64,000 bases of DNA from Mycobacterium sp. ENV421 (GCF_002887815.1 NZ_PDHO01000018.1:1-64000), one strand, 5' to 3'. Numbered from the stretch's first letter, positions 1-10,063 are shown. Notes: generated from the letters alone by a model not told the origin. Made by a program: numbers and translations.

Positions 1-5
1 ACGCA

Positions 6-36
6 TGCAACAACTCCTCAGCTAGGAGCTGTTGCA
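6..36 (-). terminator. Putative terminator hairpin after bkdC
   Basis: Two 13-nt arms (6-18 and 24-36) pair with one G-T wobble around a 5-nt loop. The hairpin lies about 60 nt past the bkdC stop. No clear U tract follows on the minus strand, so it would be a mycobacterial stem-only (I-shaped) terminator. It could equally serve a convergent gene outside the window. Confidence 0.5.
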
Positions 37-97
37 CTAGACCCCTGAACCCAAGGTCGATTCGTCGACGACAACGCCCACGCTGGGCGCCAACGGC

Positions 98-1192
98 TCA
101 GAGATCGAGCAACGCGGTCTCCGGGGATTCGATGAGTCCGCGCAGATCGGTCAGGAACGCCGCCGCCTGCGCCCCATCGGCGACTCGATGGTCGAACGCG
201 CACGTGAGCGTCATGGTCGGCCGCGCCACCACCGAGCCGTCGACGACCACGGCCCGCGGCTTCAGTGAGCCCATCCCGAGGATCGCGGCCTCCGGATAGT
301 TGATCACCGGAACACCGTCGTCGAGGCCCAGCGCACCGAAGTTCGACACGGTGAACGTCGAGCCGCTGAGCTGAGTGGGCGCCACGGTGCCTGCCCTGGC
401 CCGCTCGATCACATCGTCGACGGCGGCGGCCAACTGCCGGGTGGAACGTCCGCGGGTGTCGACGACCGGAACCACCAGACCTCGCGCGGTGGCTACCGCA
501 ACACCCAGTCGAATGTCGGGGTGCATCCGGATCTCTGGTCTCGCTTCGGCTTCCACCCAGGTGGCGTTGAGCATGGGGTGGCGCGCCAACGCGATCACCA
601 GCAACCGCAACGTCAGGACGAACGGCGTGACATCGAGCTGATCCCGGATCCGCAGCAGCGCGGCGCCGTCCACCTGGACGCTGGCGTGGGCGTCGGGAAT
701 CCGGCTGCGGGACAACGACATATGGGTGGCCATCCGGGCGTGCACACCGCGCACCGGAATGCTGTGTGACACAGCCCCGGCCGCGTCGAGCACATCGTCG
801 CGGGTGATCACGCCGTCGGTCCCTGAACCAGGCCGCAGCCCGTTCAGGTCCACCGCAAGGTCGGCGGCCAGCTTGCGCGTTTTCGGAGCAGCACGCGCCC
901 GCCGACTGCGGTCCATGCCGTCGTCGATGCCGTAACCGACCAGAACCGGTGCGCGCGCTGAAGTCTCGATGCGCACCAACAGCGTTCCCACACCCAGAGT
1001 TTCCCCCTCGGCGCCACCGAGTTCGGCCACCCGCCCGGCATACGGGCTGGGGATCTCGACTTCGGCTTTGTTGGTCTCGACCGTACACAGGGTCTGGTTG
1101 AGTTCGACGACATCCCCGACGGCGACGGCCCAACTCGTGATGGTCGCGTCCTCGAGGCCCTCCCCCAGGTCGGGCACCAGGAAGTCGCTCAT
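98..1192 (-). CDS. bkdC: Branched-chain alpha-keto acid dehydrogenase E2 (dihydrolipoamide acyltransferase)
   Basis: This is the E2 core of the branched-chain keto acid dehydrogenase. It carries the acyl group from E1 on a lipoyl lysine and transfers it to CoA. The 364-residue product has an N-terminal lipoyl domain with the lysine in ETNKAE (about K42), a peripheral-subunit-binding segment around residues 100-135, and a C-terminal acyltransferase domain. That domain carries the catalytic HRVADG motif (His about 335). The ATG at 1190-1192 was chosen because it overlaps the bkdB stop (ATGA) and gives the canonical MSDFLVPDLGEG start; the open frame continues upstream inside bkdB. It is somewhat shorter than the M. 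tuberculosis protein because the linkers are short. It is the last gene of the operon. Confidence 0.93.
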   Translation of the reverse strand: MSDFLVPDLGEGLEDATITSWAVAVGDVVELNQTLCTVETNKAEVEIPSPYAGRVAELGGAEGETLGVGTLLVRIETSARAPVLVGYGIDDGMDRSRRARAAPKTRKLAADLAVDLNGLRPGSGTDGVITRDDVLDAAGAVSHSIPVRGVHARMATHMSLSRSRIPDAHASVQVDGAALLRIRDQLDVTPFVLTLRLLVIALARHPMLNATWVEAEARPEIRMHPDIRLGVAVATARGLVVPVVDTRGRSTRQLAAAVDDVIERARAGTVAPTQLSGSTFTVSNFGALGLDDGVPVINYPEAAILGMGSLKPRAVVVDGSVVARPTMTLTCAFDHRVADGAQAAAFLTDLRGLIESPETALLDL

Positions 1193-2241
1193 GGCCGTCG
1201 CATCGCTTTCTCGATGCAGTCGAGCAGCCGGTCCACACCGGGCAGCCAGAGCTTCTCCAACCGCGCCGGCGGGTAGGGCGTGTCGAATCCGGTGGCCCGC
1301 AGCACCGGTGACTCGAGGTCGTAGAACAGTTCCTCGGATATCCGGGCGGCCAGCTCGGCTCCGAACCCCAGTGTGCGGGGTCCCTCGTGCATGACGATCG
1401 CGCGGCCGGTCTTGCGGACCGACGCGGCAACCGTGTCGAAGTCCAGGGGGCTCAGCGAGCGCAGGTCGATCACTTCGACGCTGCACTCGGCGATCTCGGC
1501 CGCATTCACCGCGGTGCCGACCAATCCGCCATAGGTGAGCACGGTGACGTCATCGCCGGGCCGACGGATCACGGCCGCGCCTATCGGCGGCCCCGGCACA
1601 GCGAGGTCGACGGCCTCGCGGGCCCAGTACCGCCGTTTGGGTTCCAGATAGATCACCGGATCGCGGGCGGCGATGGCATGCCGAAGCAGCCAGTAGGCAT
1701 CCGAAGGAGTCGACGGCACAACAACTTTCAGGCCCGCCGTGTGCACCCAATAGGATTCGGTGGATTCCGAATGATGCTCGACGGCGCCGATGCCCCCGAA
1801 CGACGGGATCCGGACGGTGACCGGCATGTCGACCTGGCCGCGGGTCCGGTTACGGTACTTGGCGAGGTGGCTGACCACCTGGTCGAACGCCGGGTAGGAG
1901 AACCCGTCGAACTGGATCTCCGGGACGGGTACGAATCCGCGGATCGCCAGGCCGACAGCGGCACCGATGATCGCCGACTCGGCCAGGGGTGTGTCGAAAC
2001 ATCTTTGGGTTCCGAAGGTTTCCGCCAGGCCCTCGGTGATTCGGAAGACCCCACCCAGGTCGGCTACATCTTCACCGAACACCAGTACCCGGTCATCACC
2101 TGCCATCGCGTCGTGCAGGGCGCGGTTGATCGCCTGCACCATGGTCAGGGTGCTGACGGTGGGCAGTTCGGTCAGGATCGGGCCGTCAGGTTCCGGTGTG
2201 TCATCACCGCGCATCGGCGGTCGCTCGATGATCTGGGTCAT
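1189..2241 (-). CDS. bkdB: Branched-chain alpha-keto acid dehydrogenase E1 beta subunit
   Basis: This is the beta subunit of the thiamine-diphosphate E1 component (350 aa), which decarboxylates the keto acids from Leu, Ile and Val. It has the transketolase pyrimidine-binding domain, with FGEDVADLGGVF near residue 55 and SFGGIGAVEHHSE around residue 150, followed by the transketolase C-terminal domain (TVLTYGG, then VIDLRSLSPLDFDTV). The start overlaps the bkdA stop by 4 nt (ATGA), and the stop overlaps the bkdC start in the same way, so translational coupling is likely. It works as an alpha2beta2 heterotetramer with BkdA. Confidence 0.94.
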   Translation of the reverse strand: MTQIIERPPMRGDDTPEPDGPILTELPTVSTLTMVQAINRALHDAMAGDDRVLVFGEDVADLGGVFRITEGLAETFGTQRCFDTPLAESAIIGAAVGLAIRGFVPVPEIQFDGFSYPAFDQVVSHLAKYRNRTRGQVDMPVTVRIPSFGGIGAVEHHSESTESYWVHTAGLKVVVPSTPSDAYWLLRHAIAARDPVIYLEPKRRYWAREAVDLAVPGPPIGAAVIRRPGDDVTVLTYGGLVGTAVNAAEIAECSVEVIDLRSLSPLDFDTVAASVRKTGRAIVMHEGPRTLGFGAELAARISEELFYDLESPVLRATGFDTPYPPARLEKLWLPGVDRLLDCIEKAMRRP

Positions 2242-3299
2242 CGCGTGCCTCCCGCCAACTCGGCGCGCAATTGTTCTCGCTGCGCGGATAATTCGGGGGT
2301 GATCTCGGCGTACACGTGATCGAAGAGTTCGTCCACGTCCGGATCCGGGGAGCCGACCACCGCGTCTCGGAGTTCGGTCCGCAGCCGCGTCGACCGCGCG
2401 TGCACCCGCTGCTCGATCCGCTCGGTGAGGATCCCGCGGTGTTGAAGATAGGCGCGGTATCTGGCGATCGGGTCCCGGGCCGACCAGTAGGCGATCTCCT
2501 CGGCGCTGCGGTATCGGGTGGCGTCGTCGGAGGTGGTGTGGGGTTCCATCCGGTAGGTGACCGCTTCGATCAGCGTGGGGCCGTCCCCGGCCCGCGCCCG
2601 TTCGGCGGCTTCACTCATCACCGCGAAGCAGGCCAGGATGTCGTTGCCGTCCACCCGGATTCCGGGCATTCCGTAGCCGGCCGCGCGCTGCGCGAGGGTG
2701 GACACGGCGTATTGGCGGCTCGCCGGAACCGAGATGGCCCACTGGTTGTTCTGGATGTAGAAGACGCACGGCGCTTTTTCGACGGCAGCCAGGTTCATCG
2801 CCTCGTGGGTGTCACCTTCACTGGTGGCGCCGTCGCCGAGGAACGCCACCGTCACCGAATCCTCGTCCAGCCGTTGGGCAGCCATCGCCGCGCCGACGGC
2901 GTGCACGGTGTGGGTGGCGATGGGAATGGCGACAGGTGCGCAGCACTTGCCGGTGAAATCCAGCCCGCCGTGCCAGGCGCCGCGCCAGAGGGCGGCGACA
3001 TTCGCGGGCGGGATCCCGCGAACCAGGAAGACACCGAGTTCGCGGAACTGCGGGAAGAGCCAGTCGGTTTTCCGCAGTGCGGCTGCCGCGCCGATCTGTG
3101 CGGCCTCCTGGCCCCGGCACGAGGCGTACAGGGCCAATTCGCCCTGACGCTGCAGATTGACGAACTCGACGTCGAGATCGCGCGCGACAACCAGATTCTC
3201 GTAGAGCCACGCTAGGGTCTCCGGCGCCAGATCACGGCGATATCGGCTTTCGGCCGTCGCTGTTCCGTCGGGCCCGATGAGTTGAACCGGTTGATCCAT
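2238..3299 (-). CDS. bkdA: Branched-chain alpha-keto acid dehydrogenase E1 alpha subunit
   Basis: This is the alpha subunit of E1 (353 aa). It binds the diphosphate and Mg of thiamine diphosphate through the GDGATSEGD...IQNNQWAIS motif (about residues 150-190). The family heterotetramer-interface phrase SCRGQEAAQIG and the phosphorylation-loop-like segment YRMEPHTTSDDATRY are both present. The ATG at 3297-3299 follows an excellent Shine-Dalgarno (GGAGG, 5-nt spacing). That Shine-Dalgarno lies inside the 3' arm of an inverted repeat annotated separately. A gap of 59 nt separates it from citE upstream, the only sizeable gap in the operon. Confidence 0.94.
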   Translation of the reverse strand: MDQPVQLIGPDGTATAESRYRRDLAPETLAWLYENLVVARDLDVEFVNLQRQGELALYASCRGQEAAQIGAAAALRKTDWLFPQFRELGVFLVRGIPPANVAALWRGAWHGGLDFTGKCCAPVAIPIATHTVHAVGAAMAAQRLDEDSVTVAFLGDGATSEGDTHEAMNLAAVEKAPCVFYIQNNQWAISVPASRQYAVSTLAQRAAGYGMPGIRVDGNDILACFAVMSEAAERARAGDGPTLIEAVTYRMEPHTTSDDATRYRSAEEIAYWSARDPIARYRAYLQHRGILTERIEQRVHARSTRLRTELRDAVVGSPDPDVDELFDHVYAEITPELSAQREQLRAELAGGTR

Positions 3300-3300
3300 A

Positions 3301-3329
3301 ACCGCCTCCTCTACCGGTGCGGAGGCGGT
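3301..3329 (-). promoter_or_regulatory. Hairpin sequestering the bkdA ribosome-binding site
   Basis: In the citE-bkdA gap, ACCGCCTCC and GGAGGCGGT (9 nt each, perfect complements) flank an 11-nt loop. Read on the minus strand, the 3' arm is exactly the bkdA Shine-Dalgarno, ending one base before the ATG. When folded, it would hide the ribosome-binding site. It could couple bkdCBA translation to upstream ribosomes or to a factor, or be an mRNA processing or attenuation element. The function is inferred. Confidence 0.5.
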
Positions 3330-3358
3330 CGGAGCAAACCTGTTGTAGCAGGCTCCAG

Positions 3359-4177
3359 CTAGCGGCCGGGGTCGGGCGCCAGCTGGACTATGCGCTCTGC
3401 TCGCCGAAGCACCGGGGCATCCACCATTATGCCCTCGAATTGGAAGACACCGCGTTCATCGCGGGCCGCCTCGAGCACGTGTCGCGCCCAAGCTACCTGC
3501 TCAGCGCCAGGAAGGTAGCCCTTCCTGATCACCGCGATCTGGCTAGGATGGATGGCCACTTTCGCGTCGAAACCGACAGCCACAGCGTCGTCCACCTCGG
3601 CCGCGAGGCCGTCGAGGTCCTTGATGTCGAGGTACACCGAATCGAGCGCGAGGCGGCCATATGCCTTGGCCGCCAGCAAGCTCTGCGACCGCACGTGCCG
3701 TGCGACTTCGCGGTATGAGCCGTCCGGATAGCGGTTGGCGGTGCCACCGAGGACGGCGAACAGATCCTCGGCACCCCACATGACGGCGAACGCGTTGTCC
3801 GGTCGGCTGGACTCGACGACGTTGAGCGCACCCAGCGGGGTTTCGATCAGCACCACGACGTCCAGCGGAGCCAGTGCGGCGACCTGCTCGGCGGACTCGG
3901 TCTTGGCCAGCATCACCGTGGTGTACGGCGTGCGGGCCAGCGCCTCGAGATCCCGCGGATGATCGGGAGTGGTCACCGGATTGACCCGGACCACGGTGCG
4001 GCCGGGGTCGAGCTGGGCGGACACCAGGGCCTCACGCGCGGCCTCGCGGTCCTTGGCCGCAACCCCGTCTTCGAGGTCGAGGATCACGACATCGGCTGTG
4101 GCGGCTGCCTTTTCGAACCTCTCGGGACGATCCGCGGGGCAGAACAGCCAGGCCGGCCCTGGATTGTCCAGTGCCAT
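3359..4177 (-). CDS. citE: CitE-like acyl-CoA lyase
   Basis: A 272-residue HpcH/HpaI-CitE aldolase-barrel protein. It starts PAWLFCPADRPERF and has VILDLEDGV (Mg-binding acidic strand, about 30-38), VRVNP, and a C-terminal AIHPSQI motif. There is no citrate lyase alpha or gamma subunit nearby, so it is a stand-alone CitE-like enzyme. The M. tuberculosis homologue (Rv2498c) is reported as a beta-hydroxyacyl-CoA lyase acting in C5-dicarboxyl-CoA (itaconate) and related metabolism. In this operon it most plausibly cleaves a 3-hydroxyacyl-CoA from the leucine branch. Its ATG shares one base with the stop of the MaoC gene (TGATG). Substrate not determinable here. Confidence 0.88.
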   Translation of the reverse strand: MALDNPGPAWLFCPADRPERFEKAAATADVVILDLEDGVAAKDREAAREALVSAQLDPGRTVVRVNPVTTPDHPRDLEALARTPYTTVMLAKTESAEQVAALAPLDVVVLIETPLGALNVVESSRPDNAFAVMWGAEDLFAVLGGTANRYPDGSYREVARHVRSQSLLAAKAYGRLALDSVYLDIKDLDGLAAEVDDAVAVGFDAKVAIHPSQIAVIRKGYLPGAEQVAWARHVLEAARDERGVFQFEGIMVDAPVLRRAERIVQLAPDPGR

Positions 4178-4665
4178 CAGGCGGGCTTCTTTCGGACCAT
4201 GGTCTTGCGACTGGCTGTGGCGACGATGTCACCGTGCTGGTTGCGCGCGGTGTGCGCGAACGTGACGATGCCCTCTCCGGGACGGCTCTTGGATTCGCGT
4301 TTGTCGGTGACGACGGTCTCGGCGTACATCGTGTCGCCGTGGAAAAGCGGCTTGGGGAAAGCGATGTCGGAGAAACCGAGGTTGCCGACGATGGTGCCCT
4401 GCGTCAGCTGCGTGACCGACAAGCCGACCAGCGTGGACAGCGTGAACATCGAGTTCACCAGCCGCTGGTTGAACGGTGGCAGAGCGTCGGAGAACGCCGC
4501 ATCCAGGTGTAGCGCCTGGGTGTTCATCGTCAGCGTGGTGAACAGGACGTTGTCGGCCTCGGTGATGGTGCGCCCGGGGGCGTGCACGTAGCGCACCCCG
4601 AGTTCGAACTCCTCGTACCACAGGCCGCGCTGAACGACGACCTTCTCCTCGGGCGACTCGCTCAC
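4177..4665 (-). CDS. MaoC-family (hot-dog) enoyl-CoA hydratase
   Basis: A 162-residue single hot-dog protein of the MaoC dehydratase family, matching Rv2499c by context. It opens with GLWYEEFELGVRYVHAPGRTITEADNV-type sequence, and FHGDTMYAETVV marks the central strand. It probably hydrates an unsaturated acyl-CoA made by FadE19 and the AccA1-AccD1 carboxylase, ahead of cleavage by the CitE-like lyase. The start is a GTG (4663-4665) that overlaps the fadE19 TAG by one base. The exact substrate is an inference from operon position. Confidence 0.87.
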   Translation of the reverse strand: MSESPEEKVVVQRGLWYEEFELGVRYVHAPGRTITEADNVLFTTLTMNTQALHLDAAFSDALPPFNQRLVNSMFTLSTLVGLSVTQLTQGTIVGNLGFSDIAFPKPLFHGDTMYAETVVTDKRESKSRPGEGIVTFAHTARNQHGDIVATASRKTMVRKKPA

Positions 4666-5825
4666 TACAGTCCCATCTGCCGGGCGATGACCATCAGCTG
4701 CACTTCGGTTGTCCCTTCCCCGATCTCGAGGATCTTGCTGTCCCGGTAATGCCGGGCGACCGGGTATTCGTTCATGAAACCGTAGCCGCCGTGGATCTGG
4801 GTCGCGTCGCGGGCGTTGTCCATGGCCGCCTCGCTGGCGACGAGTTTGGCGATCGCCGCCTCCTTCTTGAACGGCTTACCGGCGAGCATCAGCGCCGCCG
4901 CGTCGTAGTAGGCGGCGCGGGCCGCGTGCGCGCGGGCCTCCATCCGGGCGATCTTGTGTTCGATCGCCTGGAACTTCCCGATCGGCTGGCCGAAGGCAGC
5001 CCGCTCGCCGGCGTACTTCACGCTCTCGTCAACACAGCCCTGCGCCGCGCCCACCGACAACGCGGCGATCGCGATCCGGCCTTCGTCGAGGATCCGCAGG
5101 AAGTTGGCGTAACCGCGGCCGCGTTCACCGAGCAGGTTCTCCTCCGGCACCCGAACGTCGTCGAAGGTCAGCGGATGAGTGTCGGAGGCATTCCAGCCGA
5201 CCTTGTCGTAGGCCGGCTCGGCGGTGAAACCGGGAGTGGGCACCGGCACCAGGATCGAGGAGATCTCGCGGTTGTCGCCGGAGCCGCCGGTGACCGCGGT
5301 GACGGTCACCAGCCGGGTGATGTCGGTGCCGGAGTTGGTGATGAACTGCTTGGTGCCATTGATCACCCAGTGCCCGTCGTCCAACTTCGCGGTGGTCTTG
5401 GTGGCGCCGGCGTCGGTACCACCGCCGGCCTCAGTCAGCCCGAACGCCCCAAGGGCCTGACCGCTGGTCAGCTGCGGAAGCCACTCCCGCTTCTGCGCCT
5501 CGTTGCCGAACCGGTAGACCGGCATCGCGCCCAGCGAAACTCCGGCCTCCAGTGTGATCGCGACGCTCTGGTCAACCTTGCCGAGCTCTTCCAGTGCCAG
5601 GCAGAGAGCGAAGTAGTCACCGCCCATGCCGCCGTACTCCTCGGGGAACGGCAGGCCGAACAGACCCATCTCGGCCATCCCCGCCACCACTTCGTACGGG
5701 AACGTGTGCTGGGCATCGTGTTCGGCCGCCACTGGGGCCACCACGGTCTGGGCGAAGTCGCGCACCGTTTTGGCGAGCTGCGCGTACTCGTCGGGAAGTG
5801 TTCCCGTGGACAGGAAGTCAGTCAT
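4665..5825 (-). CDS. fadE19: Acyl-CoA dehydrogenase FadE19 (isovaleryl/2-methyl-branched type)
   Basis: A full-length 386-residue FAD-dependent acyl-CoA dehydrogenase. It has GAFGLTEAGGGTDAG and FITNSGTD (FAD-binding middle domain), the AERAAFGQPIGKFQAIEHKIA signature, and IHGGYGFMNEYPVARHYRD. The C-terminal IGEGTTEVQ carries a conserved glutamate. It should introduce the double bond into isovaleryl-CoA or a related branched acyl-CoA delivered by the Bkd complex and pass electrons to ETF. The start overlaps the accA1 stop (ATGA). Orthology to Rv2500c rests on operon synteny. Confidence 0.92.
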   Translation of the reverse strand: MTDFLSTGTLPDEYAQLAKTVRDFAQTVVAPVAAEHDAQHTFPYEVVAGMAEMGLFGLPFPEEYGGMGGDYFALCLALEELGKVDQSVAITLEAGVSLGAMPVYRFGNEAQKREWLPQLTSGQALGAFGLTEAGGGTDAGATKTTAKLDDGHWVINGTKQFITNSGTDITRLVTVTAVTGGSGDNREISSILVPVPTPGFTAEPAYDKVGWNASDTHPLTFDDVRVPEENLLGERGRGYANFLRILDEGRIAIAALSVGAAQGCVDESVKYAGERAAFGQPIGKFQAIEHKIARMEARAHAARAAYYDAAALMLAGKPFKKEAAIAKLVASEAAMDNARDATQIHGGYGFMNEYPVARHYRDSKILEIGEGTTEVQLMVIARQMGL

Positions 5826-7795
5826 GATTGTGCTTTCTCTTCTCTGGCTGTGACCTTGGCCAGCAGCTGCCCCACTTTGACCTGATCGCCGACGGCGACA
5901 TGGAGTTCGACCACCCCGTCGACCGGCGCCGTCAGCGAATGCTCCATCTTCATCGCCTCGACGGCCACCACCACCGTGCCCGCGGTGACCTCGTCACCAT
6001 TCGAAACACCCACCGCCACCACCGAACCGGGCATCGGGCTGACGAGCTCAGCGTCGCCGCTGTGCTCATCGTCCGGGCGTACCGGCGCCTCCCGCACTTC
6101 CTCCAGCATCAGCGAACGACCACCACCGGCCAGCCAGATCTGGTCGCCGTCGACAGCCACGGTGTACCGGCTGCGGATGCCGTCGACTGTGACGGTTAGC
6201 TCGTCACAGTCCAATTCTGCTGACAGTGAACGACTTTCACCATCCTCAATGCGGGCGACAGCCCCGGCGGGAATTCCGGTGATGTGGACGTGGTCGGTGC
6301 GGTCGCCAGATCGCAGTCGAATGCTGGTGGGCGCCGGCGCACCGACCCGCCAGCCCGACGGCACATCCCAGGGGTCCGCCGGAGCCGACGGCCAGCGCGT
6401 CAGCCAGCGGTAGGCCGCCGCGGCGACGAACGCGTCATCGCCGGCCGAGGCGGGAACGAACGGGGTCCGGTCGATCAGGCCGGTGTCGAGCCGGCCCGCG
6501 GCCACATCGCCATCGGCCAGCAGGAAACGCAGGAACTCGATGTTGGTTCCCACGCCGAGTACCGCGGTCTGCGACAGCGCCCGATCCAAGGTGCGCAACG
6601 CGGCCGCGCGGTCGGCGCCGTGGGCGATGACCTTCGAGAGCATCGGGTCGTAGTCACTGCCGATCGTCATCCCTTGCGCCAAACCCGAATCCACCCGGAC
6701 ACCGTCCGGTTCGACCAATCCCAGTACCGGCCCTCCGGTCGGCAGGAAGCCGGCACCGGGATCCTCGGCATACACGCGCGCTTCGATGGCGTGCCCGGTC
6801 AACGTGATGTCGTCGGACGTGAAGGGCAGCTTCTCCCCCGCGGCGACGCGCACCTGCCACTCGACGAGGTCGTACCCGGTGACCAATTCGGTGACCGGAT
6901 GCTCCACCTGGAGGCGGGTGTTCATCTCCATGAAGAAGAACTCGTCGGGCTTGTCGGCGGAGACGATGAACTCGACGGTGCCCGCCCCGACATAGTCCAC
7001 GCTGCGGGCGGTATCGCAGGCCGCCGCGCCGATGCGCGCGCGGGTCGGCGGGTCCAGCAGCGGCGACGGCGCCTCCTCGATGACCTTCTGATGGCGGCGC
7101 TGCAGGCTGCACTCGCGCTCACCGAAGTGCACGACGTTGCCGAAACTGTCGGCGAGAACCTGGACTTCGATGTGCCGGGGCCGCAACACGAACCGCTCCA
7201 AGAACAGCGTGTCGTCGCCGAAGGCCGCCGCGGATTCCCGCCGCGCGGCGGCCAGCGCCGCCGGCAGGTCGGCCGCGTCGTCGACGCGTCGCATGCCTTT
7301 GCCGCCCCCGCCTGCGGATGGCTTCACCAGGATCGGGAATCCGATGTCGCCGGCGGCGTCGACGAGTTCGGCGTCGGTCAGGCCGGGCCGGGCGATACCC
7401 GGCACCACCGGGACCCCGAACTTCGACACCGTCGCCTTAGCGGCGATCTTGTCGCCCATGGTGCGGATCGCGGTCGACGGCGGTCCGATGAACGCAAGCC
7501 CGGCCCGTTCCAGCGCCGCTGCGAATTCTGAGTTCTCCGAAAGGAAGCCGTATCCAGGATGGACGGCCTGGGCACCGGTACGCAGCGCCGCGTCGACGAC
7601 GGCCTGGATGTCGAGGTAGCTCTGCCGGGCCGGTGGCGGCCCGATGCGGACGGCGGTGTCGGCCTCGGTGACGTGACGGGCCCCGGCGTCGGCGTCGCTG
7701 TAGACAGCCACCGACCGGATGCCCATCGCCTTGCAGGTGCGGATGACCCGCACGGCGATCTCGCCGCGGTTGGCGACCAGCACAGTGTTGAACAT
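5822..7795 (-). CDS. accA1: Acyl-CoA carboxylase alpha subunit (biotin carboxylase + BCCP)
   Basis: The alpha chain (657 aa) of a 3-methylcrotonyl-CoA-type carboxylase. It has an N-terminal biotin carboxylase (VLVANRGEIAVRVIR), an ATP-grasp region (SAGGGGKGMR, EMNTRLQVEHPVTE) and a C-terminal biotinyl domain, with VEAMKMEH placing the biotin lysine near residue 616. It carboxylates its own biotin with ATP and bicarbonate for AccD1. Two starts are possible: GTG at 7801, overlapping the accD1 stop, and ATG at 7795. The ATG is preferred because AGGA sits 7 nt upstream, whereas it would be 1 nt from the GTG. The reading frame stays open further upstream but only within accD1. Confidence 0.93.
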   Translation of the reverse strand: MFNTVLVANRGEIAVRVIRTCKAMGIRSVAVYSDADAGARHVTEADTAVRIGPPPARQSYLDIQAVVDAALRTGAQAVHPGYGFLSENSEFAAALERAGLAFIGPPSTAIRTMGDKIAAKATVSKFGVPVVPGIARPGLTDAELVDAAGDIGFPILVKPSAGGGGKGMRRVDDAADLPAALAAARRESAAAFGDDTLFLERFVLRPRHIEVQVLADSFGNVVHFGERECSLQRRHQKVIEEAPSPLLDPPTRARIGAAACDTARSVDYVGAGTVEFIVSADKPDEFFFMEMNTRLQVEHPVTELVTGYDLVEWQVRVAAGEKLPFTSDDITLTGHAIEARVYAEDPGAGFLPTGGPVLGLVEPDGVRVDSGLAQGMTIGSDYDPMLSKVIAHGADRAAALRTLDRALSQTAVLGVGTNIEFLRFLLADGDVAAGRLDTGLIDRTPFVPASAGDDAFVAAAAYRWLTRWPSAPADPWDVPSGWRVGAPAPTSIRLRSGDRTDHVHITGIPAGAVARIEDGESRSLSAELDCDELTVTVDGIRSRYTVAVDGDQIWLAGGGRSLMLEEVREAPVRPDDEHSGDAELVSPMPGSVVAVGVSNGDEVTAGTVVVAVEAMKMEHSLTAPVDGVVELHVAVGDQVKVGQLLAKVTAREEKAQS

Positions 7796-7797
7796 CG

Positions 7798-9342
<1,545 letters not shown>

Positions 9343-9366
9343 CGTCGATGTCCCGTCCCGAATTGA

Positions 9367-9407
9367 GTTAATGACGACTAACTGATGTAACGTTAGTGAA
9401 GATTAAC
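9367..9407. promoter_or_regulatory. Double palindromic operator between accD1 and the TetR gene
   Basis: Two GTTA-N8-TAAC palindromes (9367-9382 and 9392-9407) are arranged as mirror images. The longer match GTTAAT-N4-ACTAAC is repeated inverted, and the whole 41-bp block is symmetric about 9387. Site starts are 25 bp apart. The block lies in the only divergent gap between the operon and its TetR neighbour, so it is the likely repressor site controlling both directions. Confidence 0.75.
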
Positions 9408-9439
9408 CGAAACGTCCAGAGTCATTCCAGGAGGGTCCC

Positions 9440-10063
9440 ATCGACACGTCGACCCGTCGAAGCAGGCAGAAATCGGATCGTCGGTCTGCCCTGTTGACGG
9501 CCGCGGAGCGGTTGATGGCGGACAAGGGCTTTCAGACCGTTCGGATCGAGGACATCGGCGCCGCGGCGGGAGTAAGCGGGCCGGCCGTGTACCGGCACTT
9601 CCCCAACAAGGAAGCCCTGCTGGTCGAACTCCTGGTCGGCATCAGCACGCGGCTTCTGGCCGGCGCACGGGCCGTCGTCGCCGAGGCGGCCGAGCCGGAG
9701 GCCGCGCTCGCCGGTCTCATCGAATTCCACCTCGACTTCGCACTTGGTGAATCAGACCTGATCCGCATCCAGGATCGCGATCTCGCCCACCTGCCGGCCT
9801 CCGCCCAGCGGCAGGTGCGCCGGGCGCAGCGCAGCTACGTCGAGGTCTGGGTCGAGGTGCTACGCCAAGTACACCCCGACACCGCGGAGGCGGACGCCCG
9901 GTTGATGGCCCACGCGGTGTTCGGTCTGCTGAACTCGACCCCACACAGCATGAAGCCCCTGGCGGCACGGGGAGCCGACCAGGGGCGTTCACGCGATGTA
10001 CTCCGGGCGATGACGGTGGCGGCGCTAGCGTCCGCCGACCGTCACGCCCGCAGCTCGGGCTAA
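9440..10063 (+). CDS. bkaR: TetR-family repressor of the branched-chain operon (BkaR/Rv2506-like)
   Basis: A TetR regulator of about 207 aa. The helix-turn-helix is LLTAAERLMADKGFQTVRIEDIGAAAGVSGPAVYRHF (given here in part: GVSGPAVYRHFPNKEALL), followed by a divergent ligand domain. In mycobacteria the equivalent gene (Rv2506) represses the adjacent branched-chain keto-acid operon. The start is unusual. After the in-frame stop at 9404-9406 there is no ATG or GTG before the HTH. An excellent Shine-Dalgarno (AGGAGG, 9429-9434) lies 5 nt before an ATC codon at 9440, which is the start used here. The alternatives are CTG 9491 or TTG 9494, which lack a Shine-Dalgarno and cut helix 1. The stop TAA overlaps the stop of the convergent gene. 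Confidence 0.85.
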   Translation: MDTSTRRSRQKSDRRSALLTAAERLMADKGFQTVRIEDIGAAAGVSGPAVYRHFPNKEALLVELLVGISTRLLAGARAVVAEAAEPEAALAGLIEFHLDFALGESDLIRIQDRDLAHLPASAQRQVRRAQRSYVEVWVEVLRQVHPDTAEADARLMAHAVFGLLNSTPHSMKPLAARGADQGRSRDVLRAMTVAALASADRHARSSG

